Origin: Agrilutibacter niabensis
GTDB taxonomy: Bacteria; Pseudomonadota; Gammaproteobacteria; Xanthomonadales; Xanthomonadaceae
Assembly (NCBI RefSeq): GCF_042657165.1
Contig: NZ_JBHSNJ010000005.1
Span: 315,660-379,659, forward strand
DNA length: 64,000 nucleotides
Reading direction: 5' to 3'
Both the position numbers and the translations under genes were made by a program. This document shows, in pieces, positions 26,808 through 37,107 of this stretch. Positions within the stretch are counted from its first letter, which is position 1. The number at the start of each line of letters is the position of its first letter. Below the pieces are notes generated by a model. That model searched no databases. It was not told the DNA's origin and saw only the letters and a list, made by a program, of their open reading frames with translations.

Positions 26808-27290
26808 TCAGAGCCCGACGACGGGCATCTCGCGGCCGAAGTCGGGATGCATCGTCCACAGCTCGCGCAGGGTCCGGCCGGCACCCGGCACGGCCACGTC
26901 GGGGGCGATGTCGGCCAGTGGCCGCAGCACGAACGCGTGTTTCAGTTCCGGCCGCGGAATCCGCAGGTTGCCGTCGCCTTCCAGCATCAGGTCGTCGAAC
27001 AGGACGATGTCGATGTCCAGGGTGCGATCACCAAAACGCGGCCCACTGCGATCGCGTCCGTGCGCGTCTTCGAGCGCGTGCAGCCAGGCGTTGAGCGCGA
27101 ACGGGTCGAGCTGCGTGTCGATGATTGCGGCGGCGTTGAGGAAGTCGCCGCCTTCGAAGCCGACGGCGCGCGTCCGGTACACCGGCGACAGCACGACCTC
27201 GCCGAAATGCTTGCGCAGCGCGGCGATCGCGGCGCGCAGGTGCTGCTCCGGATCGAGGTTGCTGCCGAGGCTGAGGTAGGCCTTGCTCAT
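26808..27290 (-). CDS. folK: 2-amino-4-hydroxy-6-hydroxymethyldihydropteridine pyrophosphokinase
   Basis: Transfers pyrophosphate from ATP to 6-hydroxymethyl-dihydropterin in folate synthesis. The 160 residues start MSKAYLSLGSNLDPEQHLRA and contain the family's YRTRAVGFEGGDFLNAAAII. The PS00794 region RFGDRTLDIDIVLFDD carries the Mg-binding Asp-Ile-Asp, and IPRPELKHAFVLRPLADIAP ends the core. The frame is open further upstream, but 27290 gives the canonical N-terminus. It is followed at a distance of 14 bases by the end of the pteridine reductase gene on the other strand. Confidence 0.95.
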   Translation of the reverse strand: MSKAYLSLGSNLDPEQHLRAAIAALRKHFGEVVLSPVYRTRAVGFEGGDFLNAAAIIDTQLDPFALNAWLHALEDAHGRDRSGPRFGDRTLDIDIVLFDDLMLEGDGNLRIPRPELKHAFVLRPLADIAPDVAVPGAGRTLRELWTMHPDFGREMPVVGL

Positions 27291-27445
27291 GCGGTCATTG
27301 TCGGTGCTGGCGCGATGGACCGAAGGTAGCTTCCGGCGGGCAAAGGTGAAGCCCACAAGCGAAGGCCCGACAATTCACTCTCCCGGCGCGCTGCGGCGCG
27401 TTGCACTCCGTCGCATGACATGCAGTTCGCGGCGCGCCCATCGCT

Positions 27446-27796
27446 TCAGCGGCTGCGCTCGATGATCACGCCGACCGCGCGCGCGCCACGCACCGCGCCA
27501 GGCTTGCTCAGCTTGAGCCGCACGTGCTGCACGCCGAATTCGTCCAGGATGATCGCGGCCACGCGTTCGGCCAAGGTCTCGACCAGGCCGAAATCGGACT
27601 GCGACACGAATTCGACCAGGCGCTTGCTGACCGCCTTGTAGTTCAGCGTGTCCCCGATCGCATCGGACGCCGCCGGGATGCGATTGTCGAAGCTCATCTC
27701 GACGTCGAACAGCAGCGGCTGGCGGATGCGCCGCTCCCAGTCGTAGATGCCGATCAGGGCCTCGATTTCGAGGGCTTCGATGAAAACCTTGTCCAT
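27446..27796 (-). CDS. folB: Dihydroneopterin aldolase
   Basis: Converts 7,8-dihydroneopterin to 6-hydroxymethyl-dihydropterin, the step just before FolK. The 116-residue product fits the family: MDKVFIEALEIEALIGIYDW at the N-terminus with active-site glutamate, DTLNYKAVSKRLVEFV near residue 50, LVETLAERVAAIIL near 72, and VRLKLSKPGAVRGARAVGV with the conserved C-terminal lysine. A longer open frame upstream overlaps tsaD and is not coding. It lies 29 bases downstream of tsaD and upstream of folK on the same strand, so the three probably form one transcript. Confidence 0.95.
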   Translation of the reverse strand: MDKVFIEALEIEALIGIYDWERRIRQPLLFDVEMSFDNRIPAASDAIGDTLNYKAVSKRLVEFVSQSDFGLVETLAERVAAIILDEFGVQHVRLKLSKPGAVRGARAVGVIIERSR

Positions 27797-27825
27797 GCGG
27801 TTCTGGTCCGTGGTGAGCCGGGCGG

Positions 27826-28863
27826 CTACGCGACTTCCGGCAGCGTCGCCATGTCCCAGCGCGGCGTCACCCGCACCGAGGCATCGCCGTGCTGCCCCGC
27901 CTGCAGGCGCAGCGCGCCGGCGAAGGCGATCATCGCGCCGTTGTCGGTGCAGAACATCGGGCGCGGAAAACTGACGCGGCCGCCACGCTGTTCCGCCATC
28001 GCCTGCAGGCGCGCGCGCAGGCGCTTGTTGGCGCCGACGCCGCCGGCGATCACCAGCGTGTCGAAACCGGTCGCATCCAGCGCGCGCTGGCACTTGATCG
28101 CCAGGGTATCGACCACCGCGTCCTCGAAGGAGCGGGCGATGTCGGCGCGGGTCTGCGCGGCGTGGTCGCTGTCGCGCCAGGCCAGCAGTACCTGGGTCTT
28201 GAGGCCGCTGAAACTGAAGTCGAGACCAGGGCGATCGGTCATCGGTCGTGCGAACTTGTACTTGCCCGGCCGGCCCTCTTCGGCCAGCGCCGCCAGCTGC
28301 GGACCGCCGGGATAAGGCAGGTCCATCATCTTGGCGGTCTTGTCGAAGGCCTCGCCCGCGGCGTCGTCGAGGGTTTCGCCGAGCAGGCGGTAGCGGCCGA
28401 TGGCCTCCACCGCGACCAGCTGGGTGTGGCCGCCGGAGACCAGCAGGGCCACGAACGGCGGCTTGGTGCTGGCGTCCTCCATCAAGGGCGCGAGCAGGTG
28501 GCCTTCCATGTGATGGACGCCCACGGCGGGCACGTCCAGCGCCCACGCCAGCGAACGCGCCACGCCGGCGCCGACCAGCAACGCGCCGACCAGCCCGGGA
28601 CCGGCGGTATAGGCCACCCCGTCGATATCGGCGACCGACAGGCCGGCCTCGGCCAGGGTCTGGCGGATCAGCGGCAACAGCTTGCGCACGTGGTCGCGGC
28701 TGGCCAGCTCCGGCACCACCCCGCCGTATTCGGCGTGCAGGGCGATCTGGCTGTAGACGGCGTGCGCCCGCAGCCCACCCGCCGCGCCATCGCCGCTCGC
28801 GCCGGTGGCGTAGACGGCGACGCCTGTTTCGTCGCAGCTGGTTTCGATGCCGAGAACGTTCAT
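27826..28863 (-). CDS. tsaD: tRNA N6-threonylcarbamoyladenosine synthase subunit TsaD
   Basis: Transfers the threonylcarbamoyl group to A37 of tRNAs that read ANN codons, together with TsaB, TsaE and TsaC. The 345 residues open with MNVLGIETSCDETGVAVY. The metal-binding HHMEGHLLAP (His-x3-His) is near residue 111, and LLVSGGHTQLV, DDAAGEAFDKTAKMMDLPYP and FCTDNGAMIAFAGA follow in the ASKHA-fold order. Start at 28863 is fixed by the conserved N-terminus. It is divergent from rpsU, the usual neighbour in proteobacteria. Confidence 0.97.
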   Translation of the reverse strand: MNVLGIETSCDETGVAVYATGASGDGAAGGLRAHAVYSQIALHAEYGGVVPELASRDHVRKLLPLIRQTLAEAGLSVADIDGVAYTAGPGLVGALLVGAGVARSLAWALDVPAVGVHHMEGHLLAPLMEDASTKPPFVALLVSGGHTQLVAVEAIGRYRLLGETLDDAAGEAFDKTAKMMDLPYPGGPQLAALAEEGRPGKYKFARPMTDRPGLDFSFSGLKTQVLLAWRDSDHAAQTRADIARSFEDAVVDTLAIKCQRALDATGFDTLVIAGGVGANKRLRARLQAMAEQRGGRVSFPRPMFCTDNGAMIAFAGALRLQAGQHGDASVRVTPRWDMATLPEVA

Positions 28864-28916
28864 GGGCGAGAATATGGGGGCTGGAGGCGAGGTTTGAAGG
28901 CATGCTGTCGGGGAAG

Positions 28917-28946
28917 TTGCATGCCCCCGGACAGGGCGGCTATCAT
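28917..28946 (+). promoter_or_regulatory. Sigma-70-type promoter of rpsU
   Basis: TTGCAT at 28917-28922 and TATCAT at 28941-28946 are 18 bases apart. Transcription would begin about 40 bases before the rpsU ATG. It is the best promoter match seen upstream of the rpsU-yqeY-dnaG group. Confidence 0.65.
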
Positions 28947-28994
28947 ACGCGGCTCCCCCGGTGCGCCCGGGTCGGTCCATTAACGAGATTACGT

Positions 28995-29210
28995 ATGCCC
29001 AGCGTCAAAGTCCGCGAAAACGAGCCCTTCGAGTTTGCGCTCCGCCGCTTCAAGCGCACCTGCGAAAAGGCTGGTGTCCTGGCCGAGACCCGCAAGCGCG
29101 AGTTCTACGAGAAGCCGACGCAGGAACGCAAGCGCAAGGCTGCTGCCGCGGTGAAGCGTCAGGCGCGCCGCAGCTCGCGCGACGTCACCAAGCGTCAGCG
29201 CCTGTACTGA
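28995..29210 (+). CDS. rpsU: 30S ribosomal protein S21
   Basis: Small basic protein of the 30S subunit, 71 residues, the standard length. PSVKVRENEPFEFALRRFKR and KAGVLAETRKREFYEKPTQE match the family nearly throughout, and the C-terminus is an arginine/lysine-rich helix. It heads the macromolecular-synthesis region that here continues with yqeY and, two genes later, dnaG. A strong terminator follows it directly, so downstream expression must come by read-through or from further promoters. Confidence 0.98.
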   Translation: MPSVKVRENEPFEFALRRFKRTCEKAGVLAETRKREFYEKPTQERKRKAAAAVKRQARRSSRDVTKRQRLY

Positions 29211-29249
29211 TTGCCCGGCGGGCCACGCCCGCCCGACAGTCACGGCAGA

Positions 29250-29281
29250 AGCCGGCCGCGCCTTAGCGCCGCCGGCTTTTT
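29250..29281 (+). terminator. Rho-independent terminator after rpsU
   Basis: AGCCGGC at 29250-29256 pairs with GCCGGCT at 29271-29277, with an inner GCGC/GCGC stem around CTTA, then a TTTTT tract. It resembles the attenuating terminator between rpsU and dnaG in other proteobacteria. Confidence 0.9.
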
Positions 29282-29378
29282 GCATTTCTAGTCTTCCGGA
29301 AAATCCGCCAAGGATTGCAGGGCCGCCCGGCCGAATCCCGCCGGATGCCCTCTTCCGCCACCCGCCCAGGAGCAATCC

Positions 29379-29825
29379 ATGTCCCTCAAGCAACGCCTCA
29401 CCGACGACATGAAGACGGCCATGAAGGCCGGCGACAAGGACACCCTCGGCGTGATCCGCCTGGTCAATGCCGCGATCAAGCAGCGCGAGGTCGACGAGCG
29501 CATCGAGCTGGACGACGCCGGCGTCATCGCCGTGCTGGAGAAGGCGGTCAAGCAGCGCAAGGATTCGATCAGCCAGTACGAGGCCGCCAACCGCGAGGAC
29601 CTTGCCGCGGTCGAGCGCGCGGAGATGGTCGTGATCGAACGCTACCTGCCGGCGAAGATGGACGAGGCCGGGATCCGCGCCGCCATCGACGCGGCCGTGG
29701 CCGAGACCGGCGCCGCCGGCCCCGCCGACATGGGCAAGCTGATGGCCGTGCTCAAGCCGAAGCTGGCCGGCCAGGCCGACATGGGGCAGGTCTCGGCCCT
29801 GGTGAAGCAGCGCCTCGCCGGCTGA
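29379..29825 (+). CDS. GatB/YqeY domain protein
   Basis: A 148-residue cytosolic protein consisting of the YqeY domain, related to the tRNA-binding tail of GatB. SLKQRLTDDMKTAMKAGDKD at the start, then RLVNAAIKQREVDER, and a C-terminal DMGKLMAVLKPKLAGQADM are the family pattern. It is thought to bind tRNA or aminoacyl-tRNA-related partners; the exact role is unsettled. It lies between rpsU and dnaG as in many gammaproteobacteria, and 11 bases before the SecA-like fragment gene. Confidence 0.93.
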   Translation: MSLKQRLTDDMKTAMKAGDKDTLGVIRLVNAAIKQREVDERIELDDAGVIAVLEKAVKQRKDSISQYEAANREDLAAVERAEMVVIERYLPAKMDEAGIRAAIDAAVAETGAAGPADMGKLMAVLKPKLAGQADMGQVSALVKQRLAG

Positions 29826-29836
29826 GCCGCGCCAGC

Positions 29837-30403
29837 GTGTTCGGTCGCTGGTTCCAACGCTCCCTGCCGGTCGAGGACCGGGTCTGGACCGATGCCGCCG
29901 CGCGTACCCGCGGCCTGCGTGCCGACGTGGAACGCGCGCTGGATGGCGGCGCGGCGGCCCTCCTGCTGCTGCGCTCGCAGACCGACGAAGCCGACTTCGC
30001 CCGCGAACTGGTGGCGCGGTCACCCGTGCTCGGCCATGACCGCTTTGCCGCCGACGACCTGCAGGCCGCATTGCAGCGACCCGGCGCACTCGGCGTGTGC
30101 AGCGTCGATGCCCTGCGCCCGCTGGCCACGACCGGCACGGCCGCCGGATCCGGCAAGCGCGCACCCCTGCAGGTGCACGTGCTGGCCCGCGATGCGCGAC
30201 GCAGTGCGGACCGCAAGCTGCTCGACCTGCTGACGCCGTGGACGCCCGCGCGCGTCGTCTTCCATCATTCGCTCGACGACGCGCTGCTGCGCACGCATGC
30301 CACGCACCTGCAGCCGCTGCTGCAGAAACTCGGGCTGGCCGCCGACGAAGCCATCGCCAGCCCCCTCCTCACCCGCGCGATCGAACGCGCCCAACGGCCC
30401 TGA
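29837..30403 (+). CDS. Uncharacterised protein resembling the C-terminal motor half of SecA
   Basis: A 188-residue protein starting with GTG (VFGRWFQRSLPVEDRVW). The region around residues 30-60 (AAALLLLRSQTDEADFAREL) resembles the start of the second RecA-like domain of SecA. Residues from about 120 onward follow SecA in order: VHVLARDARRSADRKLLDLL, then HHSLDDALL, then LLQKLGLAADEAIASPLL and LTRAIERAQR. The arginine-finger stretch that in SecA reads GRSGRQGD is replaced by TPWTPAR, and no Walker motifs exist, so ATP hydrolysis is not expected. It is close-packed between yqeY and a GNAT gene. Function unknown; the resemblance was judged by eye. Confidence 0.75.
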   Translation: MFGRWFQRSLPVEDRVWTDAAARTRGLRADVERALDGGAAALLLLRSQTDEADFARELVARSPVLGHDRFAADDLQAALQRPGALGVCSVDALRPLATTGTAAGSGKRAPLQVHVLARDARRSADRKLLDLLTPWTPARVVFHHSLDDALLRTHATHLQPLLQKLGLAADEAIASPLLTRAIERAQRP

Positions 30404-30416
30404 CCGGACTTCGCCC

Positions 30417-30944
30417 ATGACCGCAGCGATCGCCACCCCACGTCCCGGCGTGACCCTGCGCCTGGCCACCCGCGACGACGTGCCGCTGATCCTGACCTTC
30501 ATCCGCGAACTCGCCGACTACGAACGCGAGCCCGATGCGGTGCAGACCGACGAGGCCATGCTCGCCGCCAATCTGTTCGGCGCGCAGCCCGGCGCGGAAG
30601 TGGTGATCGCCGAAGCCGATGGCCAGCCCGCCGGCTTCGCGCTGTTCTTCCACAACTTCTCGACCTGGCTGGGCCAGCGTGGCCTGTACCTCGAAGACCT
30701 GTTCGTGCGCCCGCAATTCCGCGGCCGCGGCGTCGGCCAGGTGCTGATGGCCTACCTGGCAAAACTCGCGGTCGAGCGCGACTGCGGCCGCTTCGAATGG
30801 GCGGTGCTGGACTGGAACACGCCGGCGATCGAGTTCTACCGGCGCCTGGGCGCCGCCGGCATGGACGAATGGACGGTGCAGCGGGTCACCGGCGAGGCCC
30901 TGCGCGCGCTCGCCGCCAGTTTCGACGCGCCGCCGCGCGGCTGA
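30417..30944 (+). CDS. GNAT-family N-acetyltransferase
   Basis: Acetyl-CoA-dependent acetyltransferase, 175 residues. VTLRLATRDDVPLILTFIRE begins the domain. The acetyl-CoA-binding motif A is LFVRPQFRGRGVGQVLMAYL, and WAVLDWNTPAIEFYRRLGA is typical of the spermidine/spermine acetyltransferase-like branch. That branch includes polyamine, thialysine and other small-amine acetyltransferases, so a diamine or amino-acid substrate is likely but not shown. It starts 13 bases after the SecA-like gene and precedes dnaG by 69 bases. Confidence 0.9.
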   Translation: MTAAIATPRPGVTLRLATRDDVPLILTFIRELADYEREPDAVQTDEAMLAANLFGAQPGAEVVIAEADGQPAGFALFFHNFSTWLGQRGLYLEDLFVRPQFRGRGVGQVLMAYLAKLAVERDCGRFEWAVLDWNTPAIEFYRRLGAAGMDEWTVQRVTGEALRALAASFDAPPRG

Positions 30945-31013
30945 GTCGCGGTACGCGCGCCGGGAACGCCGGCGGATGCGAAGCCCGCTGATTTCCGTGG
31001 GACCATAAGCGTC

Positions 31014-32786
31014 ATGGCCCGCATCCCCGACGCCTTCATCGACGACATCCTCGCGCGATCCGACATCGTCGAGATCATCGGCGCGCGCGTGCCGCTCAAG
31101 CGCCAGGGCAAGGAATACTCGGCGCGCTGCCCGTTCCACGACGAGCGCTCGCCGAGCTTCACGGTGTCGCCGACCAAGCAGTTCTACCACTGCTTCGGCT
31201 GCGGCGCGCACGGCACCGCGATCTCGTTCCTGATGAACTACGACCGGCTCGAGTTCCTCGATGCCGTCGACGAGCTCGCCAAGCGCCTGGGCGTGGAAGT
31301 GCCGCGCGATACCCAGCAGCGCAACGCCAACCCCGACACCAACGACCTCTACAGCGCGGTGGAGGCGGCGGCGAAGTTCTTCCGCAAGCAGCTCGACGCC
31401 AGCCCGAAGGCGCAGGCCTATCTCGACGGACGCGACGTCAGCGCGGCGATCCGCGAGCAGTTCGCGATCGGCTACGCGCCCGACGGCTTCAACGCATTGC
31501 GCGACGCGCTCGGCACCGATCCACGCCGGATGTCGCTGCTGGAGCGCGCCGGCCTGTTCTCGAAGAACGAGCGCGGCCACGTCTACGACAAGTTCCGCGA
31601 CCGGGTGATGTTCCCGATCTTCGACCGCCGCGGCCGCGTGATCGCCTTCGGCGGACGCGTGCTCGACAAGGACGACGGTCCCAAGTACCTCAATTCGCCG
31701 GAGACCTCGCTGTTCCACAAGGGCCGCGAGCTGTACGGCCTGTGGCAGGTGCGCCAGGCCCACAACAAGATCGAACGGCTGATCGTGGTCGAGGGCTATA
31801 TGGACGTGGTCGCGCTGTTCCAGCACGGCGTCGACACCGCGGTGGCCACCCTGGGCACCGCGACCACGCCGGACCACGCCGAACTGCTGTTCCGCAATGC
31901 GCCCGACGTCTACTTCTGCTTCGACGGCGACCGCGCGGGCCGCGGCGCGGCGTGGAAGGCGGTGGAATCGGTGCTGCCGCGGATGAAGGACGGGCGCCAG
32001 GCCTTCTTCCTGTTCCTGCCCGAGGGCGAGGATCCGGATTCGCTGGTGCGCACGGAAGGCCGCGACGGCTTCGACGCGCGCCTGCGCGATGCGACGCCGT
32101 TGTCGCAGTTCTTCTTCGATTCGCTTGGCACCGACGTCAACCTGTCGACGCTGGAAGGCAAGGGTCGGCTCGCCGAGCGCGCGAAGCCGTTCCTCGCGCA
32201 GATTCCCGATGGTGCCTTCGGCGACCTGATGCAGCAGCGCCTCACCGAACTCACCGGCGTCGGTGCGCGCACCAGCGCGCCGGATACGCATGTGCCGGCG
32301 CAGCGCGCACGCACGGCGCCTGCTTCGTCGGCCCCCAAGCGCTCGCTCGTGCGCGCGGCGATCGAGTTGCTGCTGCACCGGCCATCGCTCGCCCTCAGCT
32401 TGCAACAACCGTATCGGTTCACGACCCTGCGCCAGGCTGGCGTCGAACTGCTCGCCGAGATCGTGGCCCTGATCGTGTCGCGACCGGACATCACCACCGG
32501 TGCGCTGATCGAGCACTTCGCCGACCGCGAAGAATCCAAGGCCCTGCAGAAACTCGCCGCCAACACCTTCATCGGCGACGAGCAGGGCCTGGAACGCTCC
32601 TTCCTCGCCACGATGTACCAGCTGGAACTGCAGGCGGTCGAACAGCGCAATGCCGAGCTGGCCGGCAAGCTGCGGGAATTGGGACCTTCGGGTCTCGACG
32701 AGTACGAGCGCGCGGAAATCGGACAGCTCCTGGGTGACGCCCGCTCCCTGCGTGCCCTGATCAACACGCATACCGCTCCGCTGTAG
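31014..32786 (+). CDS. dnaG: DNA primase
   Basis: Makes RNA primers at the replication fork. The 590-residue protein has the N-terminal CHC2 zinc-binding domain (Cys39, His42, Cys60, Cys63), the RNA-polymerase domain, and a TOPRIM core with VVEGYMDVVALFQHGV near residue 262 and FDGDRAGRGAAWKA near 303. EGEDPDSLVR is conserved downstream. A C-terminal helicase-binding domain occupies about residues 440-590 after a linker rich in Ala, Thr and Pro. In many relatives rpoD follows dnaG; here an S9 peptidase gene follows instead. Confidence 0.96.
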   Translation: MARIPDAFIDDILARSDIVEIIGARVPLKRQGKEYSARCPFHDERSPSFTVSPTKQFYHCFGCGAHGTAISFLMNYDRLEFLDAVDELAKRLGVEVPRDTQQRNANPDTNDLYSAVEAAAKFFRKQLDASPKAQAYLDGRDVSAAIREQFAIGYAPDGFNALRDALGTDPRRMSLLERAGLFSKNERGHVYDKFRDRVMFPIFDRRGRVIAFGGRVLDKDDGPKYLNSPETSLFHKGRELYGLWQVRQAHNKIERLIVVEGYMDVVALFQHGVDTAVATLGTATTPDHAELLFRNAPDVYFCFDGDRAGRGAAWKAVESVLPRMKDGRQAFFLFLPEGEDPDSLVRTEGRDGFDARLRDATPLSQFFFDSLGTDVNLSTLEGKGRLAERAKPFLAQIPDGAFGDLMQQRLTELTGVGARTSAPDTHVPAQRARTAPASSAPKRSLVRAAIELLLHRPSLALSLQQPYRFTTLRQAGVELLAEIVALIVSRPDITTGALIEHFADREESKALQKLAANTFIGDEQGLERSFLATMYQLELQAVEQRNAELAGKLRELGPSGLDEYERAEIGQLLGDARSLRALINTHTAPL

Positions 32787-32915
32787 GCAGGCGGGGCTAC
32801 GGCGCCACCTCTTCAGGCGTACATGGCGCTGCGGCGCGACGCGGCATGACTTTCGGCCGGGCGAGGCAAAGCGGTGGGGCGCTAAGCTCCGGGGAACACC
32901 CCGGGGAAAACAATC

Positions 32916-34949
<2,034 letters not shown>

Positions 34950-34969
34950 AGCATGGCGGCTCGGGACGA

Positions 34970-35008
34970 GCAGAACGGCCCGCCGGCAACGCGGGCCGTT
35001 CTGCTTTT
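34970..35008 (+). terminator. Rho-independent terminator after the S9 peptidase
   Basis: A 14-base-pair perfect stem (34970-34983 with 34991-35004), a 7-base loop and a TTTT tail. It ends the peptidase transcript. Confidence 0.93.
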
Positions 35009-35091
35009 GTTGACCGCGACTGAATGCGTTTGACGGCCGCATCCGGCCGTCACGCCGGAATGGCTAGATTCGGCGGCGACCGGAGGGCCGC

Positions 35092-35370
35092 ATGCACACT
35101 ATCTATGTCGTCGCACTGGGACTGCTGCTGTTGGGCATCTGCCTGCTGTTCGCGCGCGCACTGCCCGGCGCCGGCCATTCCCTGCGTGGCCGCTTCATCC
35201 TCACCTTCATTCCCGTCTGGCTGGCCTGCGCGGCCTTCAACATGTGGGTCGGCGTTTCGCGCGGCGGCTACCCGGTGGGCGATGAACTGCCGCTTTTCCT
35301 GATCGTGTTCGCGATTCCGGCCTCTGCAGCCTGGTGGCTGTGGCGCCGCCACGCACGGGCCGAGCCATGA
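35092..35370 (+). CDS. Small inner-membrane protein of unknown function
   Basis: A 92-residue protein with three hydrophobic segments: about residues 3-25, 36-54 and 66-85. A basic C-terminus (WRRHARAEP) would face the cytosol if the N-terminus is outside. No family is recognised with confidence. GGAGGG precedes the ATG by about five bases, supporting expression. It converges on the phosphoethanolamine transferase gene, ending 21 bases before it. Confidence 0.65.
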   Translation: MHTIYVVALGLLLLGICLLFARALPGAGHSLRGRFILTFIPVWLACAAFNMWVGVSRGGYPVGDELPLFLIVFAIPASAAWWLWRRHARAEP

Positions 35371-35391
35371 CACCGGTGGCCTTGGGCACGC

Positions 35392-37107
35392 TCAGTGCGT
35401 GGCCTCGCAGCGCGCGAACAGATCGTGCGACCGGTCGTATTCCGGCGTGCGCACCTGCATCAGGCCGAGCACCGAATGGAACAGGTAGTCCTGGCTGATG
35501 CCGTCCGCGCTGCGCACCTGCATGCACGCCATGTCGATGCCGCGGGAACTGGCGAAGCCGGGCGACACCCACATCAGCATCGGCACCTTGGTCTGCGTTT
35601 CCGGCGCGATCGCGTACGGCACACCGTGCAGGTAGAGACCGTCTTCGCCCAGTGACTCGCCGTGGTCGGAGAGGTAGACCAGCGCGGCATCGCGGCCAGA
35701 CTGGGCGGCGAGGAAGCGGATCGCACGGGCCAGGAAGTCGTCCGTGTGCAGCACCGCGTTGTCGTAGGCGTTGACGATTTCGGCGCGGGTGCAGCGGTCG
35801 AGGTCGGAGGTGTCGCAAGTGGGCGTGAAGCGGCGCAGGCGCGACGGATAGCGCGCGTAGTAGGCGGGGCCGTGGTTGCCGAGCTGGTGCAGCACCACGA
35901 CCTGGTCGCCGGGCTGGGCGGCGATGCGTGCGGCCAGGCCGTCCAGCATGGCCTCGTCGAGGCAGCCGTCCTTCGTGCACGCCTGCGGCACCTGGCCGTG
36001 CTCGAAGGATTCGAACGCCAGGCCTTCGCACACGCCCTTGCATCCGGTCTGGTTGTCGCGCCACAGCGTGCGGATGCCGGCGTGCTCGAGCACGTGCAGC
36101 AGCGACTGCGAATGTTCGATGCGGTCCTTGTCGTAGTGCGCACGTCCCCAGGGCGAGAACATGCATGGCAACGAGATTTCCGTGCTCGATCCGCAGGCAT
36201 CGACGTGGCTGAAGTTGATGGGGGCCGAAGGAACCTGCGCAGGCGCCCCGGTCCGCATCATCGCCGCCAGCTGCGGCGTGGTCTGCCGCGCGTAGCCGTT
36301 GAGACCCCAGTTCTGCGCGCGCACGGTTTCGCCGACGACGAGCACGAGCAGGCGTGGCCTGGCCTCGACAGGACGACCCACGACCTTGGCCTGCAGGCCA
36401 ATCGGCGCGCGCGGCCGGTTGCGGTCCGCGTTCGCCTCGCCCGCCACCTGTACCAGCGAAACGATGTAGTTGCCCGGCGTGACCAGGTAGCGCAGCTCGC
36501 GGTGGTTGCGCATCAGGGCGGAGATGCCCTGGAACGACACCAGCAACGCGGCGGCCGCGATGACAACCGCCAGCACGATGCAGGTCGCCCGCACCAGCGC
36601 CGCTTTCACCAGCGTGCGCGGCTTGAGACGGACCCGCCACACCAGCACGGACGGCAGCACGCCATACAGCAGGATGGAGGGCAGTGCGTGCAACGAGACC
36701 AGCTCGTGCGACTCCTTGCCGTCGGTGTGCAGGATGTTGCGCAGCATGTCCGCGTCGAAATACACGGTGTACGCCGACATGAAGTACGAAGCCGCGGCAC
36801 TAGCCAGCAGCAGAACCACCAGCAGCGGTTTCGCGGTCCAGCGGTTGAACAGCACGCACAGCAGCATCGTGTGCAGCGCGGTGATCGCCACGAACAGGCT
36901 GGCGAACGTCAGCAGGCCACCGACGCCGTGCAGGGCGCCGGTCGCGGCGGCCGCGCGGAAGAACGTCTGGTTGCTCGCAAGCGAGAAGAAGAGGCTGGCG
37001 CAGAGCGCGAGGGTTTCGACGCTGATTTCCGGGCGGAAGGCGGCGACGCGGGCGAGCGCCGGGGCCAGGCGCTGCAGGCGCCGACCGGGCAGGATGATCG
37101 TGCTCAT
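35392..37107 (-). CDS. eptA: Lipid A phosphoethanolamine transferase
   Basis: Inner-membrane enzyme that transfers phosphoethanolamine from phosphatidylethanolamine to lipid A, lowering its negative charge and reducing binding of cationic peptides. The 571-residue protein has five N-terminal membrane segments (about 1-200), then a periplasmic alkaline-phosphatase-fold domain. Visible motifs are VGETVRAQNWGLNGY near residue 275, the nucleophile threonine in CGSSTEISLPCMFS, LHQLGNHGPAYY near 400 and LSDHGESLGEDGLYLHG near 465. Cysteine pairs typical of the family are present. The start ATG overlaps the PAP2 gene's stop by 4 bases, so the two are coupled, and both are divergent from a two-component system. 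Confidence 0.92.
   Translation of the reverse strand: MSTIILPGRRLQRLAPALARVAAFRPEISVETLALCASLFFSLASNQTFFRAAAATGALHGVGGLLTFASLFVAITALHTMLLCVLFNRWTAKPLLVVLLLASAAASYFMSAYTVYFDADMLRNILHTDGKESHELVSLHALPSILLYGVLPSVLVWRVRLKPRTLVKAALVRATCIVLAVVIAAAALLVSFQGISALMRNHRELRYLVTPGNYIVSLVQVAGEANADRNRPRAPIGLQAKVVGRPVEARPRLLVLVVGETVRAQNWGLNGYARQTTPQLAAMMRTGAPAQVPSAPINFSHVDACGSSTEISLPCMFSPWGRAHYDKDRIEHSQSLLHVLEHAGIRTLWRDNQTGCKGVCEGLAFESFEHGQVPQACTKDGCLDEAMLDGLAARIAAQPGDQVVVLHQLGNHGPAYYARYPSRLRRFTPTCDTSDLDRCTRAEIVNAYDNAVLHTDDFLARAIRFLAAQSGRDAALVYLSDHGESLGEDGLYLHGVPYAIAPETQTKVPMLMWVSPGFASSRGIDMACMQVRSADGISQDYLFHSVLGLMQVRTPEYDRSHDLFARCEATH

Noticed and set aside
27446..28903. A 485-codon frame giving folB a long N-terminal extension
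   Set aside because: The extension overlaps tsaD in another frame and reads as low-complexity sequence; folB has its canonical start at 27796.
35092..35370. The small membrane protein considered as part of the eptA unit
   Set aside because: It lies on the opposite strand and converges on eptA, so it cannot be cotranscribed with it.
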